Assembly (NCBI RefSeq): GCF_038005225.1
Contig: NZ_JBBOSU010000001.1
Location: 1,662,001-1,726,000, forward strand
DNA length: 64,000 nucleotides
Reading direction: 5' to 3'
DNA from: Solibacillus sp. FSL K6-1523
GTDB taxonomy: Bacteria; Bacillota; Bacilli; Bacillales_A; Planococcaceae
Positions 1-7,650 of this stretch are shown in pieces. Under the pieces are notes generated by a model. It saw only the letters and a list, made by a program, of their open reading frames with translations, was not told the origin of the DNA and ran no database searches. Position 1 is the stretch's first letter; each line of letters begins with the position of its first letter. The position numbers and the translations under genes are program-made.

Positions 1-102
1 TTCTCTGTTCAATCATAAACAATATGCCCCTTTTGGATACAGATATTGGAGGGGAATAAAAACTATTTCTATAAAGGCCCCCAAAGTATAAAAATAAATT
101 TC

Positions 103-147
103 AAAAGTACAAACGAGCGAAATTCCTTTCTTGTTTGTACTTTTTTC
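103..147 (+). terminator. Intrinsic terminator of an upstream gene
   Basis: A 12-bp stem (AAAAGTACAAAC paired with GTTTGTACTTTT) encloses an 18-nt loop and is followed by a T run. It probably ends a plus-strand gene lying left of the window. No convincing gene is seen in bases 1-310. Confidence 0.6.
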
Positions 148-310
148 TGTTTGAAAACGCTTTATCACAAATTGTGGGGATTTATATTTGTTGATTAATT
201 GGGAAATTTCAGAAAATTGTTTGCTATTCATATTTAATCATGCTAAATTATGTAGTACCCAGATGAAGTATAAACTTCAAAAAAGAAAAAATAAAGGAGT
301 GGCTTCTTTA

Positions 311-1168
311 TTGACGATTAAAGAGCGTATTGAGCAACATTTTTATCAGTTATCAAAGTCTCAACAAAAAGTGGCTACTGTTGTTTTAAATAATCCAGCT
401 TTTATTAGTACACACGCAGCGGCTGAGATTGGTCAATTGGCGAATACAAGTGAGACTACCGTTATTCGATTTTGTTATGCAGTGGGGCTGACAGGGTTTG
501 CACAACTACAAAAAGAAATTACAAAGTTTTTAGTAGAGGATTATGCAAGTAGTACATTAGGAAATTACGTATCATCAAAAGAAGAGCTATTTAAAGAAAC
601 AGCGCTTTGTGAAAAGGTCATGCGTCAATCGAGTGCTAAAATTGTCAAAATTGCCGAACAAATAGATGAACTACTTTTTAAAAATACGACTAAAGCGATG
701 CATGATGCGAAGAAAATATACATTGCAGGTGTGGGTGCTTCGGGGTTTGGTGCACAGTGGTTGCACTATACGCTAAACATGTTAAGACCAAATGTGGAAT
801 TGCTTTTGATGGAAACTAGCACCTTAATTCGGAAGTTACAAGAAATAGATGATACCTCACTTGTATTAATCATATCCTTGCATCGTTATTACAATGACAC
901 GTTGCAGTTAGCAGAGGAAGTATTATCAAGGGGAGCAAAAGTAATCGGGATAACCGATTCAAATGTTGCCCCTTTACATGAAGTGATCGATATATGCTTT
1001 GTTTTGGAACAAAAGGAGCTATCAACAATTGATTTAATGCCTGCGCTTGTGACGTTTATGAATTCTTTAATTGTTGGCATGATGTCACATGACGTAGCTT
1101 ATTATAATGAACAGCGGTTAAAATTTGATGATTTCCAATCTAGTTTTATCGCAAATCGATGGAGATGA
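311..1168 (+). CDS. MurR/RpiR-family transcriptional regulator
   Basis: Regulator of about 285 residues. The first ~75 residues form the RpiR helix-turn-helix domain, with the typical phrases LSKSQQKVATVVLNNP and TSETTVIRFCYAVGLTGF. The second half is a SIS sugar-isomerase fold (IYIAGVGASGFGAQ, LVLIISLHRYYNDTLQLAEE). I chose TTG at 311 because AAAGGAGT lies 11 bases upstream and the length then equals the family norm; a longer frame reaches back to 188 but has no site. It heads a cluster with an M20 amidohydrolase, a GNAT enzyme and a racemase, so it probably controls that operon. The SIS ligand is unknown; an N-acyl amino acid or amino sugar would fit. Confidence 0.85.
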   Translation: MTIKERIEQHFYQLSKSQQKVATVVLNNPAFISTHAAAEIGQLANTSETTVIRFCYAVGLTGFAQLQKEITKFLVEDYASSTLGNYVSSKEELFKETALCEKVMRQSSAKIVKIAEQIDELLFKNTTKAMHDAKKIYIAGVGASGFGAQWLHYTLNMLRPNVELLLMETSTLIRKLQEIDDTSLVLIISLHRYYNDTLQLAEEVLSRGAKVIGITDSNVAPLHEVIDICFVLEQKELSTIDLMPALVTFMNSLIVGMMSHDVAYYNEQRLKFDDFQSSFIANRWR

Positions 1169-1173
1169 TAAAC

Positions 1174-2301
1174 ATGGAAGAGCGATTACAAACCCGTCTA
1201 CAAAATGAATTTAACTATTTGCATACACATCCAGAAATTAGCTGGCAGGAAGTAAACACAACGAAATATATTGTGGAGTTATTACGAAAAGAAGGATTAA
1301 AACCAATAGAATTTTCAAATATGACAGGTTTATATGTGGATATTGGCCAAGGTGAGCCGAAAGTGGGCTTCCGAACAGATATGGATGCATTATGGCAAGA
1401 AATTGACGGACAGTTTCAAGCGAACCATTCGTGTGGACATGATGGACATATGACAATGGCGATTGGTGTTGTTTTATTATTAAAAGAAATGAAACTGCCA
1501 GGCGCTGTACGGATTATTTTCCAACCGGCAGAGGAAAAAGCAGCAGGAGCAAAGGCAGTGCTTGAGCAAGGTGTCATTGATCCGCTCATTTACCTATTCG
1601 GTTCACATGTTCGCCCGCTTGTAGAGTTAGCAGATGGACATCATGCCCCCGCACTTTATCATGGAGCAGCCAAGCTGATTACTGGCACAATTACGGGTAT
1701 AGAAGCACATGGTGCAAGACCCGAGCAAGGAATTAATGCAATCGAAGTAGCTGCAGCACTGGTAGATGCATTAAAACGTATTTGGATTAGCCCAACGGAG
1801 TCCGCTTCCATAAAAATGACGCAAATTCAAAGCGGAGGGACATCGACAAATATTATTCCGGGCACAGCAACATTTAGTATAGATGCTAGAGCACAAACAA
1901 ATGAAACGATGGACAAATTAACGACTGGCTTTCAAAATGCTGTCGATGCAATTGCTCTTTTGTACGGGGCTTCGATTAAGACGACGGTATCGGCACATAT
2001 TGTCGCTGCACAAGTAGATAAAGATGCAGAAGAAATAATGAAGCAGGCAATTACGAATACAGTTGGAGTAACGAATTGTGCGCCAGCTATTGTGACGCCA
2101 GGTGGAGAGGACTTCCACTTTTATACGTTTGCGAAACCCGATTTGAAAGCGACGATGTTAGGACTTGGGTGCGCGGTATCGCCAGGATTGCATCATCCAC
2201 AAATGACATTCAACCATAAACAGCTACCGATTGGGGCACAAATTATTACAAATGCGATACAACTGGCTTATCAGCAATTAGAAGGAAGCGAACAAGCATG
2301 A
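1174..2301 (+). CDS. M20-family amidohydrolase (probable N-acyl-amino acid deacylase)
   Basis: Metal-dependent amidohydrolase of about 375 residues in the M20D (aminoacylase/IAA-amide hydrolase-like) group. Visible metal-site motifs are FRTDMDALWQE, HSCGHDGHM, FQPAEE, and near the C-terminus TPGGEDFHFY and GLHHPQ. ATG 1174 is preferred over the in-frame ATG at 1159 because GGAG at 1161-1164 is correctly spaced for it; the end of the regulator gene overlaps this site. Its stop overlaps the next start by four bases (ATGA), indicating translational coupling. With the acyltransferase and racemase next door, the likely job is removal of the N-acyl (succinyl) group from the L-amino acid after racemisation. 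The exact acyl group is an inference from context. Confidence 0.85.
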   Translation: MEERLQTRLQNEFNYLHTHPEISWQEVNTTKYIVELLRKEGLKPIEFSNMTGLYVDIGQGEPKVGFRTDMDALWQEIDGQFQANHSCGHDGHMTMAIGVVLLLKEMKLPGAVRIIFQPAEEKAAGAKAVLEQGVIDPLIYLFGSHVRPLVELADGHHAPALYHGAAKLITGTITGIEAHGARPEQGINAIEVAAALVDALKRIWISPTESASIKMTQIQSGGTSTNIIPGTATFSIDARAQTNETMDKLTTGFQNAVDAIALLYGASIKTTVSAHIVAAQVDKDAEEIMKQAITNTVGVTNCAPAIVTPGGEDFHFYTFAKPDLKATMLGLGCAVSPGLHHPQMTFNHKQLPIGAQIITNAIQLAYQQLEGSEQA

Positions 2302-3119
2302 TTATTAAGGAATTAACAACATTACAAGAAATGGAGCAAGTTCAACAGCTAGAGCAGCGCGTCTGGGGCATAAGTCCAATTCCGACGCATCAAACGTTAA
2401 CGGCTGTGAAAAATGGGGGCATTGTCATAGGTGCGTTTGATGGTGAAAAATTAGTTGGCTTTAGCTATGGTTTTCCAGCATTAAAAAATGGTCAAAGTTA
2501 TCTTTGCTCACACATGTTAGGCATCGATGAAGCATATCGTTCACAGCGAATTGGAGAGCAACTGAAGCATGCACAACGCCAAATTGCACGAACAAAAGGT
2601 TACTCAATGATGCATTGGACATTTGATCCACTTGAAACACGCAACGGCTATTTAAACTTATCTAAGCTAAATGGTATTTGTGACACGTATTTAGAAAATT
2701 GCTACGGTGAAATGCAAGATGGCTTTAATAAAGGGCTTCCATCAGATCGCTTCGAGGTGCATTGGCATTTGGAATCAGATTACGTAGAACAGCAACAGCA
2801 GCCAGAAATTGTGAATTTACAACCAATAGGACAATTTTCTATCGATCAAAATGAGCTACCTTCTTTAAAACTAGCAACTTTAGAAAATTTAACGAATGAT
2901 TCGTATTCACTACCTGTCCCGAAAGATTTCCAACAATTAAAGCAAACGAGCGCGGAATGTGCCATGCATTGGCGCATGATGACACGAAAAGCATTTGTAG
3001 CGCTCTTTTCGCAGGGCTATGTAGCTATTCGGATCGCAATTGGTGAGCAATGGAATGATTATATTTTTGTGAAAAAAGAAACATTAGCACTTGGAGGGAA
3101 TACATATGAAAATTACTGA
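2298..3119 (+). CDS. GNAT-family N-acyltransferase (probable amino acid N-succinyltransferase)
   Basis: Protein of 273 residues with an N-terminal GNAT domain: LVGFSYGFPAL in the beta-4 region, then SHMLGIDEAYRSQRIGEQLK as the acyl-CoA pyrophosphate-binding loop, here RSQRIG. The phrases MMHWTFDPLETRNGYLNLSKL and GICDTYLENCYGEMQDG are characteristic of the subfamily found beside N-acylamino-acid racemases. It starts at the ATGA overlap with the amidohydrolase and overlaps the racemase start by 14 bases. In the Geobacillus NSAR pathway a GNAT enzyme of this type succinylates D-amino acids with succinyl-CoA. That substrate is inferred here from gene order. Confidence 0.8.
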   Translation: MIIKELTTLQEMEQVQQLEQRVWGISPIPTHQTLTAVKNGGIVIGAFDGEKLVGFSYGFPALKNGQSYLCSHMLGIDEAYRSQRIGEQLKHAQRQIARTKGYSMMHWTFDPLETRNGYLNLSKLNGICDTYLENCYGEMQDGFNKGLPSDRFEVHWHLESDYVEQQQQPEIVNLQPIGQFSIDQNELPSLKLATLENLTNDSYSLPVPKDFQQLKQTSAECAMHWRMMTRKAFVALFSQGYVAIRIAIGEQWNDYIFVKKETLALGGNTYENY

Positions 3120-4212
3120 AATCACAATTCGCCATTTACAAATGAAGCTAAAAGCACCGTTCACAACAAGTTTTGGCACATTTTCAAATAGAGATTTTTT
3201 AGTATTAGAAGCAAAAGACGAAAGCGGCACTATCGGCTGGGGGGAATCTGTTGCTTTCCATTCACCTTGGTACAATGAAGAAACGCTAAAAACGAACTGG
3301 CATATGTTAGAGGATTACTTAATCCCTCTTATTTTAAATAAGGAAATTAATCATCCAGATGAAGTAAGCGAGATTTTTGAACCAATTCGTAAAAATAATA
3401 TGGCAAAATCGACAATCGAAGGCGCAATTTGGGATATCTATGCGCAGCAAACGAATCAATCACTTGCTGCTGCGCTTGGAGGCAAAAAAGATAAAATCGA
3501 AGTCGGTATTAGTATCGGAATTCAAAAATCAATGGATGATTTAGTCGCACTTGTCGATGAATATGTCAAAGAAGGTTATAAACGTATTAAAGTTAAGATC
3601 AAGCCAGGCTGGGATATTGAAGTAATGCGTACATTGCGCGAAACATTCCCAGACGTTGCGATAATGGCTGATGCCAACTCAGCGTATCGTTTAGCGGATA
3701 TGGAGCTATTAAAACAATTGGATGAATTCAATTTAACGATGGTTGAGCAGCCGCTCGCATCGGATGACATTATCGATCATGCAACATTGCAAAAGCAAAT
3801 GACGACGCCAATTTGCTTAGATGAAAGTATCCATTCTTTAGAGGATGCACGAAAAGCAGTTGAAATCGGGGCTACAAAAATTATAAATATTAAAATCGGA
3901 CGTGTAGGTGGCTTAACGGAAGCGAAAAAGATTCATGATTACTGTGAAACGCAAGGTATTCCTGTATGGTGTGGCGGTATGTTGGAATCAGGCATTGGCC
4001 GAGCGCATAATGTAGCCTTAACAACCTTAACAAACTTTATCCTACCGGGGGATACAGCGAGCTCAAACCGTTACTGGGAAAAAGATATTATCGAACCGGA
4101 AGTTGTAGCAGAGCATGGTTATATTACAGTACCACAACAAGCTGGTATTGGTTATCAAGTGAATGTTGAAACAATAGAGTCATATACGGTTGAGAAAAAA
4201 ACGTATCAATAA
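3106..4212 (+). CDS. N-acylamino-acid racemase / o-succinylbenzoate synthase family enzyme
   Basis: Enolase-superfamily enzyme of 368 residues. The capping domain begins MKITEITIRHLQMKLKAPF. The barrel carries the KxK general base (YKRIKVKIKPGWD), metal ligands in MADANSAYRL, VEQPLASDD and CLDESIHS, the second acid/base lysine in IINIKIGRVGG, and the GGMLESGIGRAHN loop typical of OSBS/NSAR proteins. ATG 3106 has TTGGAGGG nine bases upstream; a TTG at 3091 is in frame but less likely. No other menaquinone gene is near, and the neighbours are an acyltransferase and a deacylase, so racemisation of N-succinylamino acids is a better assignment than menaquinone synthesis. The two activities cannot be separated from sequence alone. 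Confidence 0.85.
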   Translation: MKITEITIRHLQMKLKAPFTTSFGTFSNRDFLVLEAKDESGTIGWGESVAFHSPWYNEETLKTNWHMLEDYLIPLILNKEINHPDEVSEIFEPIRKNNMAKSTIEGAIWDIYAQQTNQSLAAALGGKKDKIEVGISIGIQKSMDDLVALVDEYVKEGYKRIKVKIKPGWDIEVMRTLRETFPDVAIMADANSAYRLADMELLKQLDEFNLTMVEQPLASDDIIDHATLQKQMTTPICLDESIHSLEDARKAVEIGATKIINIKIGRVGGLTEAKKIHDYCETQGIPVWCGGMLESGIGRAHNVALTTLTNFILPGDTASSNRYWEKDIIEPEVVAEHGYITVPQQAGIGYQVNVETIESYTVEKKTYQ

Positions 4213-4216
4213 TGGC

Positions 4217-4257
4217 ATACAATCCTTAAGTATTGAATTAGGTACTTAAGGATGTAT
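4217..4257. terminator. Inverted repeat after the racemase operon
   Basis: ATACAATCCTTAAGTA and TACTTAAGGATGTAT can form a stem of about 15 bp with one bulged base and a 10-nt loop. It lies directly downstream of the racemase stop. There is no clean T run, so it may be an RNA-stabilising hairpin or operator rather than a terminator. Confidence 0.4.
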
Positions 4258-4312
4258 TCAGCTCTTAATTGTCGGAATATTTAAATAATAAACTAATTTA
4301 GTAGGTGAATGT

Positions 4313-5365
4313 ATGAAGAAAAGTGTGCAAATAGGGGGCGCGTTTGTCGGGATTATTGTCGGTGCCGGCTTTGCTTCTGGACAAGAAATTATGCAGTATT
4401 TTACAAGTTTCGGGCTTAAAGGGTTGATTGGTGCGATTATTGCTATGATCGTCTTTGCCTTTTTAGGTATGACACTTGCACAGCTAGGTTCGGATTTACA
4501 AACAACGTCGCACAAAGGTGTAATCTATTACATAGGTGGACGTTATATTGGATTAATATTAGATATTTTAATTACGTTCTTCTTATTTGGTGTAGCCGTA
4601 GTTATGTTTGCTGGTGCAGGCTCTACATTCCAGCAAATGTTTGGAATTAATCCGATGATTGGTAGTGTCATTATGGTAGTAGCGACCATCATTACGCTAT
4701 TATTAAATGTAAAAAATATAATTAATATAATCGCTTTAATTACGCCATACTTAATGTCAATCATTTTTGTAATATTAATCTATTCATTATTTACAATGGA
4801 TATTTCTATATTAGAGGCAAATGCAATGGCACAAACACAAAATTCGGCAACGTCTAACTGGATTGTCAGTGCATTGCTTTATGTTTCGTATAACTTAGCA
4901 GCAGGTGCAGCGTTGTTGATTGTAATGGGCGGGACTGTAAAAGATCGTAAAGTAGCTGGTATGGGTGGTATCTTCGGAGGTATTATGCTAGGTGCATTAA
5001 TCATTTTAATCAATGTAGCGATGTTTGTGAAAATGGATGTTGTCGCAGGAGTGGATATGCCTACACTTGAATTAGCAAATAACATTCATCCAGTAGTAGG
5101 CGTTTTAATGGCAATTGCACTTCTTGGAATGATGTACAATACCGCAGTTGGGATGTTTTATTCATTTACAGTGCGTTTTGTTGCAGCTGATGACAAAAAA
5201 TTTAAACCTACTGTAGTATTTGTAGGATTACTTGGTTTTTTCGCTAGTTTAGTAGGTTTTACAACATTGGTTGGGAAAGTATATTCCACAATGGGCTATA
5301 TAGGATTTGCATTAATTATTACAATCGTGATTGCATGGTTCCGTAAAACGAAAAAAATAGCCTAA
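4313..5365 (+). CDS. ykvI: YkvI-family membrane protein (copy 1)
   Basis: Integral membrane protein of 350 residues with about ten hydrophobic segments. The N-terminus (QIGGAFVGIIVGAGFASGQE) is the glycine-rich first helix typical of the YkvI family, which is distantly related to amino acid and sodium-solute carriers; substrates are not established. ATG 4313 follows GTAGGTGA. It is almost identical in length and layout to a second copy at 11426-12478, including YYxGGRYIGLILD, FAGAGxTF and the LVGFTTLVGKVYSTMGY segment near the C-terminus. It is probably monocistronic: an inverted repeat precedes it and a dispersed palindromic repeat begins within a few bases of its stop. Confidence 0.8.
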   Translation: MKKSVQIGGAFVGIIVGAGFASGQEIMQYFTSFGLKGLIGAIIAMIVFAFLGMTLAQLGSDLQTTSHKGVIYYIGGRYIGLILDILITFFLFGVAVVMFAGAGSTFQQMFGINPMIGSVIMVVATIITLLLNVKNIINIIALITPYLMSIIFVILIYSLFTMDISILEANAMAQTQNSATSNWIVSALLYVSYNLAAGAALLIVMGGTVKDRKVAGMGGIFGGIMLGALIILINVAMFVKMDVVAGVDMPTLELANNIHPVVGVLMAIALLGMMYNTAVGMFYSFTVRFVAADDKKFKPTVVFVGLLGFFASLVGFTTLVGKVYSTMGYIGFALIITIVIAWFRKTKKIA

Positions 5366-5367
5366 AT

Positions 5368-5531
5368 CACTTACGCCTCGGCGTAAGTGCGTCCAGATTT
5401 TTTCGAGCGAGCTCGAAAAAATCTGTGACATCCGCCGGAGCTTGGGTTAACACGATGTTGATTACAAAGGCGTTGTCACAGGACGTGACGGGTTTAGCCT
5501 TTGTTCCCCTACTTCAGCCGGGGTTTGAACT
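5368..5531 (-). repeat. Dispersed palindromic repeat, copy A (interrupted)
   Basis: Contains the paired arms CACTTACGCC/GGCGTAAGTG, then the inverted repeat around TTTTTTCGAGCGAGCTCGAAAAAA flanked by CAGATT/AATCTG, then the GTGACATCCGCCGG box. After about 60 unrelated bases a third part resumes (TTCAGCCGGGGTTTGAACTCCC, 5510-5531), matching the first hairpin of the copy at 43934-44064 in reverse. It lies immediately after the ykvI stop codon. Confidence 0.75.
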
Positions 5532-5559
5532 CCCACTGAAAAAACTTACCTTTTTAGCA

Positions 5560-5645
5560 TTCATCCCCCACTTATATAAGTAGGTGACTTCTGTACCTGC
5601 CGCTTCGCTTTCGGTACAAATACATTTGCTGAATTAAGTTAAACG
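5560..5645. repeat. Possible transposon-end or repeat debris
   Basis: TTCATCCCCCACTTATATAAGTAGGTGACTTCTGT resembles, in order, the left-end hairpin of the TnpB element at 9030-9080 (TTCATCTCCCACTTA ... AAGTGGAAGTCTTCTGT). It is followed by CAAATACATTTGCTGAATTAAG, which resembles the first hairpin of repeat copy F near 60985. This looks like a composite of old element ends; no gene is present. Confidence 0.35.
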
Positions 5646-5673
5646 CCGTAAATAATATGTGAGAGTTTGTTTT

Positions 5674-5705
5674 ACCCCGTTCATTAAACTGTAACGGGGT
5701 TTTTA
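5674..5705 (+). terminator. Intrinsic terminator
   Basis: ACCCCGTT and AACGGGGT form an 8-bp stem with an 11-nt loop, followed by TTTT. It separates the repeat region from the FAD oxidoreductase gene. Confidence 0.65.
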
Positions 5706-5804
5706 GATGTTTCATTAGTAAGTATGACGCAAAAACAACCTTTTCTTATCGTATTGCATAGTATGTAACATACAAGCAATATCATTTAAGAAAGAGGTTG
5801 TGAA

Positions 5805-7154
5805 TTGAAGAAGGTAAAGCTAACCGGAAGAATTGTTACCCCTGAGGATCCTGGTTATGAACAAGCGAGGACGAATAATAACTTAAGCATTCCAAAATTT
5901 CCGAGCAAAATTGTATTTTGTCAAAAGACGAAGGATGTCATTAATGCATTGCGATGGGTGCAAGAAAAGAATGAATCGTTTCGAATTAGAAGTGGGCGCC
6001 ATAGCTATGAAAATTTCTCGTTAGTTACTAAGGGTCTGATTATTGATGTTAGTGAAATGGACAAAATTGTAGTGAATCCTAAAGCTATGACGGCTAAAAT
6101 CGAAGCGGGTGCAAATCTAGGGGAAGTGTATCAAGAATTATGGAAACATGGCATGACGATTCCTGCGGGTACTGAAAGCAGTGTGGGAATGGTAGGTCTT
6201 ACACTTGGTGGTGGAATTGGCATGTTGTCACGGCCGTTTGGACTGACATGTGATAATTTGATTGAAGTTGAAATTGTTACGGCAAATCGTCATAGAGGGG
6301 CCGAACTCATTAGAGCAAACAAACATAACAATCATGATTTGTTCTGGGCATGTCGCGGGGGTGGAGGCGGTAATTTTGGTATTGTCACTTCACTTACATT
6401 AAAGCTGCATCCGATTGCAGATGTGTCACTCTTCTCTATTACATGGGGGTGGGAGGATTTCGAAGTTGCCTTTGATGCATGGCAACGTTGGGCACCCTTT
6501 ACAGATGAACGTCTCACGTCACAAATTGAATTAAAATCAAAAAAAGTGGGCGAAATTGTTGCGCAAGGCATCTTTGTAGGTTCGCCTTCGAAATTAAGTA
6601 AGCTCCTTAAACCTTTAAGGGATACCGGTTCCCCGACGAATTTTTGGATTAAGAAAGTGCCGTACATTAAAGCGGCTAAATTTTTTGACTTACCGAGCGG
6701 CAACGAACCTGCACTCCGGAAACGCTCTGGATCATTTATTGAAAGAATATTTCCACGGAAAGCCATCTCCGAAATGAAAGCGTTGTTAGCAAATGCACCA
6801 AATAAAAATGCATCCATTTGGCAACAATCGCTTAGGGGAGCGGTAGGGCAGGTCTCTTCAAATAGCACCGCATACTACTACCGAAATGCACTCATTGCTC
6901 AAGAGTACTTAACAATATGGAAATGCCCAGATGAAGAAAAGCAAAATATTCGTTGGATTGAACAAGTGAGAAATACATTATCGCCCTATACAGCAGGGGA
7001 TTATGTGAATTTTCCAGATCGCTATATTAAAGATTGGCCAACAGCATATTATGGAAGGAATTTTAGAAGGTTGCGAGATGTAAAATCAAAATATGATCCG
7101 AGAAATGTATTTCAGTTTCTTCAAAGTATTCCACCGAATAGGAAATGGATTTAA
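5805..7154 (+). CDS. FAD-linked oxidoreductase, berberine-bridge-enzyme type
   Basis: Protein of 449 residues with a PCMH-type FAD domain (about residues 35-205) and a C-terminal BBE motif. RSGRHSYENFS supplies the histidine used for covalent 8-alpha flavin attachment in this family; the second cysteinyl link of bicovalent members is not seen, since GTESSVGMVGLTLGGG replaces the usual cysteine segment. WACRGGGGGNFGIVT and DYVNFPD near the C-terminus are the other signatures. It starts at TTG 5805 behind AAAGAGGT. Homologues oxidise sugars, alkaloids or unknown small molecules, so no substrate is assigned. It stands alone between a terminator upstream and a terminator at its 3' end. Confidence 0.85.
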   Translation: MKKVKLTGRIVTPEDPGYEQARTNNNLSIPKFPSKIVFCQKTKDVINALRWVQEKNESFRIRSGRHSYENFSLVTKGLIIDVSEMDKIVVNPKAMTAKIEAGANLGEVYQELWKHGMTIPAGTESSVGMVGLTLGGGIGMLSRPFGLTCDNLIEVEIVTANRHRGAELIRANKHNNHDLFWACRGGGGGNFGIVTSLTLKLHPIADVSLFSITWGWEDFEVAFDAWQRWAPFTDERLTSQIELKSKKVGEIVAQGIFVGSPSKLSKLLKPLRDTGSPTNFWIKKVPYIKAAKFFDLPSGNEPALRKRSGSFIERIFPRKAISEMKALLANAPNKNASIWQQSLRGAVGQVSSNSTAYYYRNALIAQEYLTIWKCPDEEKQNIRWIEQVRNTLSPYTAGDYVNFPDRYIKDWPTAYYGRNFRRLRDVKSKYDPRNVFQFLQSIPPNRKWI

Positions 7155-7242
7155 GTTTTTAAAAAATGGGAAATCTTATAAAATATCCGTGAAAAAATCT
7201 AGTTGTGTTGTTTTTAAGTATTCTTCCTTAATATAAAGTTTA

Positions 7243-7290
7243 AAGAAAGCAGTGTGCGGAGAAAGATTTTTTCTCATGCTGCTTTTTGTT
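7243..7290 (+). terminator. Intrinsic terminator of the FAD oxidoreductase
   Basis: AAAGCAG ... CTGCTTTTT plus the inner arms AGAAA/TTTCT form a hairpin followed by TTTTTGTTTT. It sits at the border with the TnpB element. Confidence 0.55.
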
Positions 7291-7299
7291 TTGAGAGTC

Positions 7300-7650
7300 A
7301 ACATACCCCCACTGAGGTGAAGCTCTTCAGAGGGGGGCTTGAGTTTATCACACAGGTCTTCCTTGCCCAATTTGACGTTCTGTGTGACAAGCATCCAAAA
7401 GACGCTCCCCAAATACTGTTTTTGGTTGGGCTTGGCGATGAATGATCGCTTGCCCACTTGCACCACCCTTCCGAAAAAGAGCAGTTCTTTCCTGCGAAAG
7501 AAGCCACCACTCAGCGTTGCTGGCGTGTGCTACAAGCCCCGACAAGTCGAGTACACAAGGATGGTTGACGCACCCACTAGACCGTGCCTAAGCAACGGTT
7601 TTACGTTTTTGAACTTCGAGTACGAACGGATTTCTGACTTCTAGATGCTC
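7300..7650 (-). ncRNA. Probable omega (guide) RNA at the tnpB 3' end
   Basis: About 290 bases of non-coding, unusually GC-rich sequence follow the tnpB stop on the minus strand and run to the right-end hairpin. The segment has many paired arms, for example CACAGGTC.../...GTGTGAC around 7350-7386. In this family the guide RNA overlaps the 3' end of tnpB and ends at the right element boundary, with the guide drawn from flanking DNA (here minus-strand sequence below about 7291). The assignment comes from position and composition, not from a covariance match. Confidence 0.55.

Noticed and set aside
13-231. Open frame on the minus strand before the RpiR gene
   Set aside because: No ribosome site, no recognisable domain, and it reads through a clear terminator hairpin at 103-147.
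6332-6868. Long minus-strand frame inside the FAD oxidoreductase gene
   Set aside because: It is a shadow of the conserved coding strand, with no ribosome site and low-complexity composition.
7254-7644. Several overlapping short frames on both strands
   Set aside because: They lie in the GC-rich, structured end of the TnpB element, which is better explained as the guide RNA region; none has a convincing ribosome site or domain.
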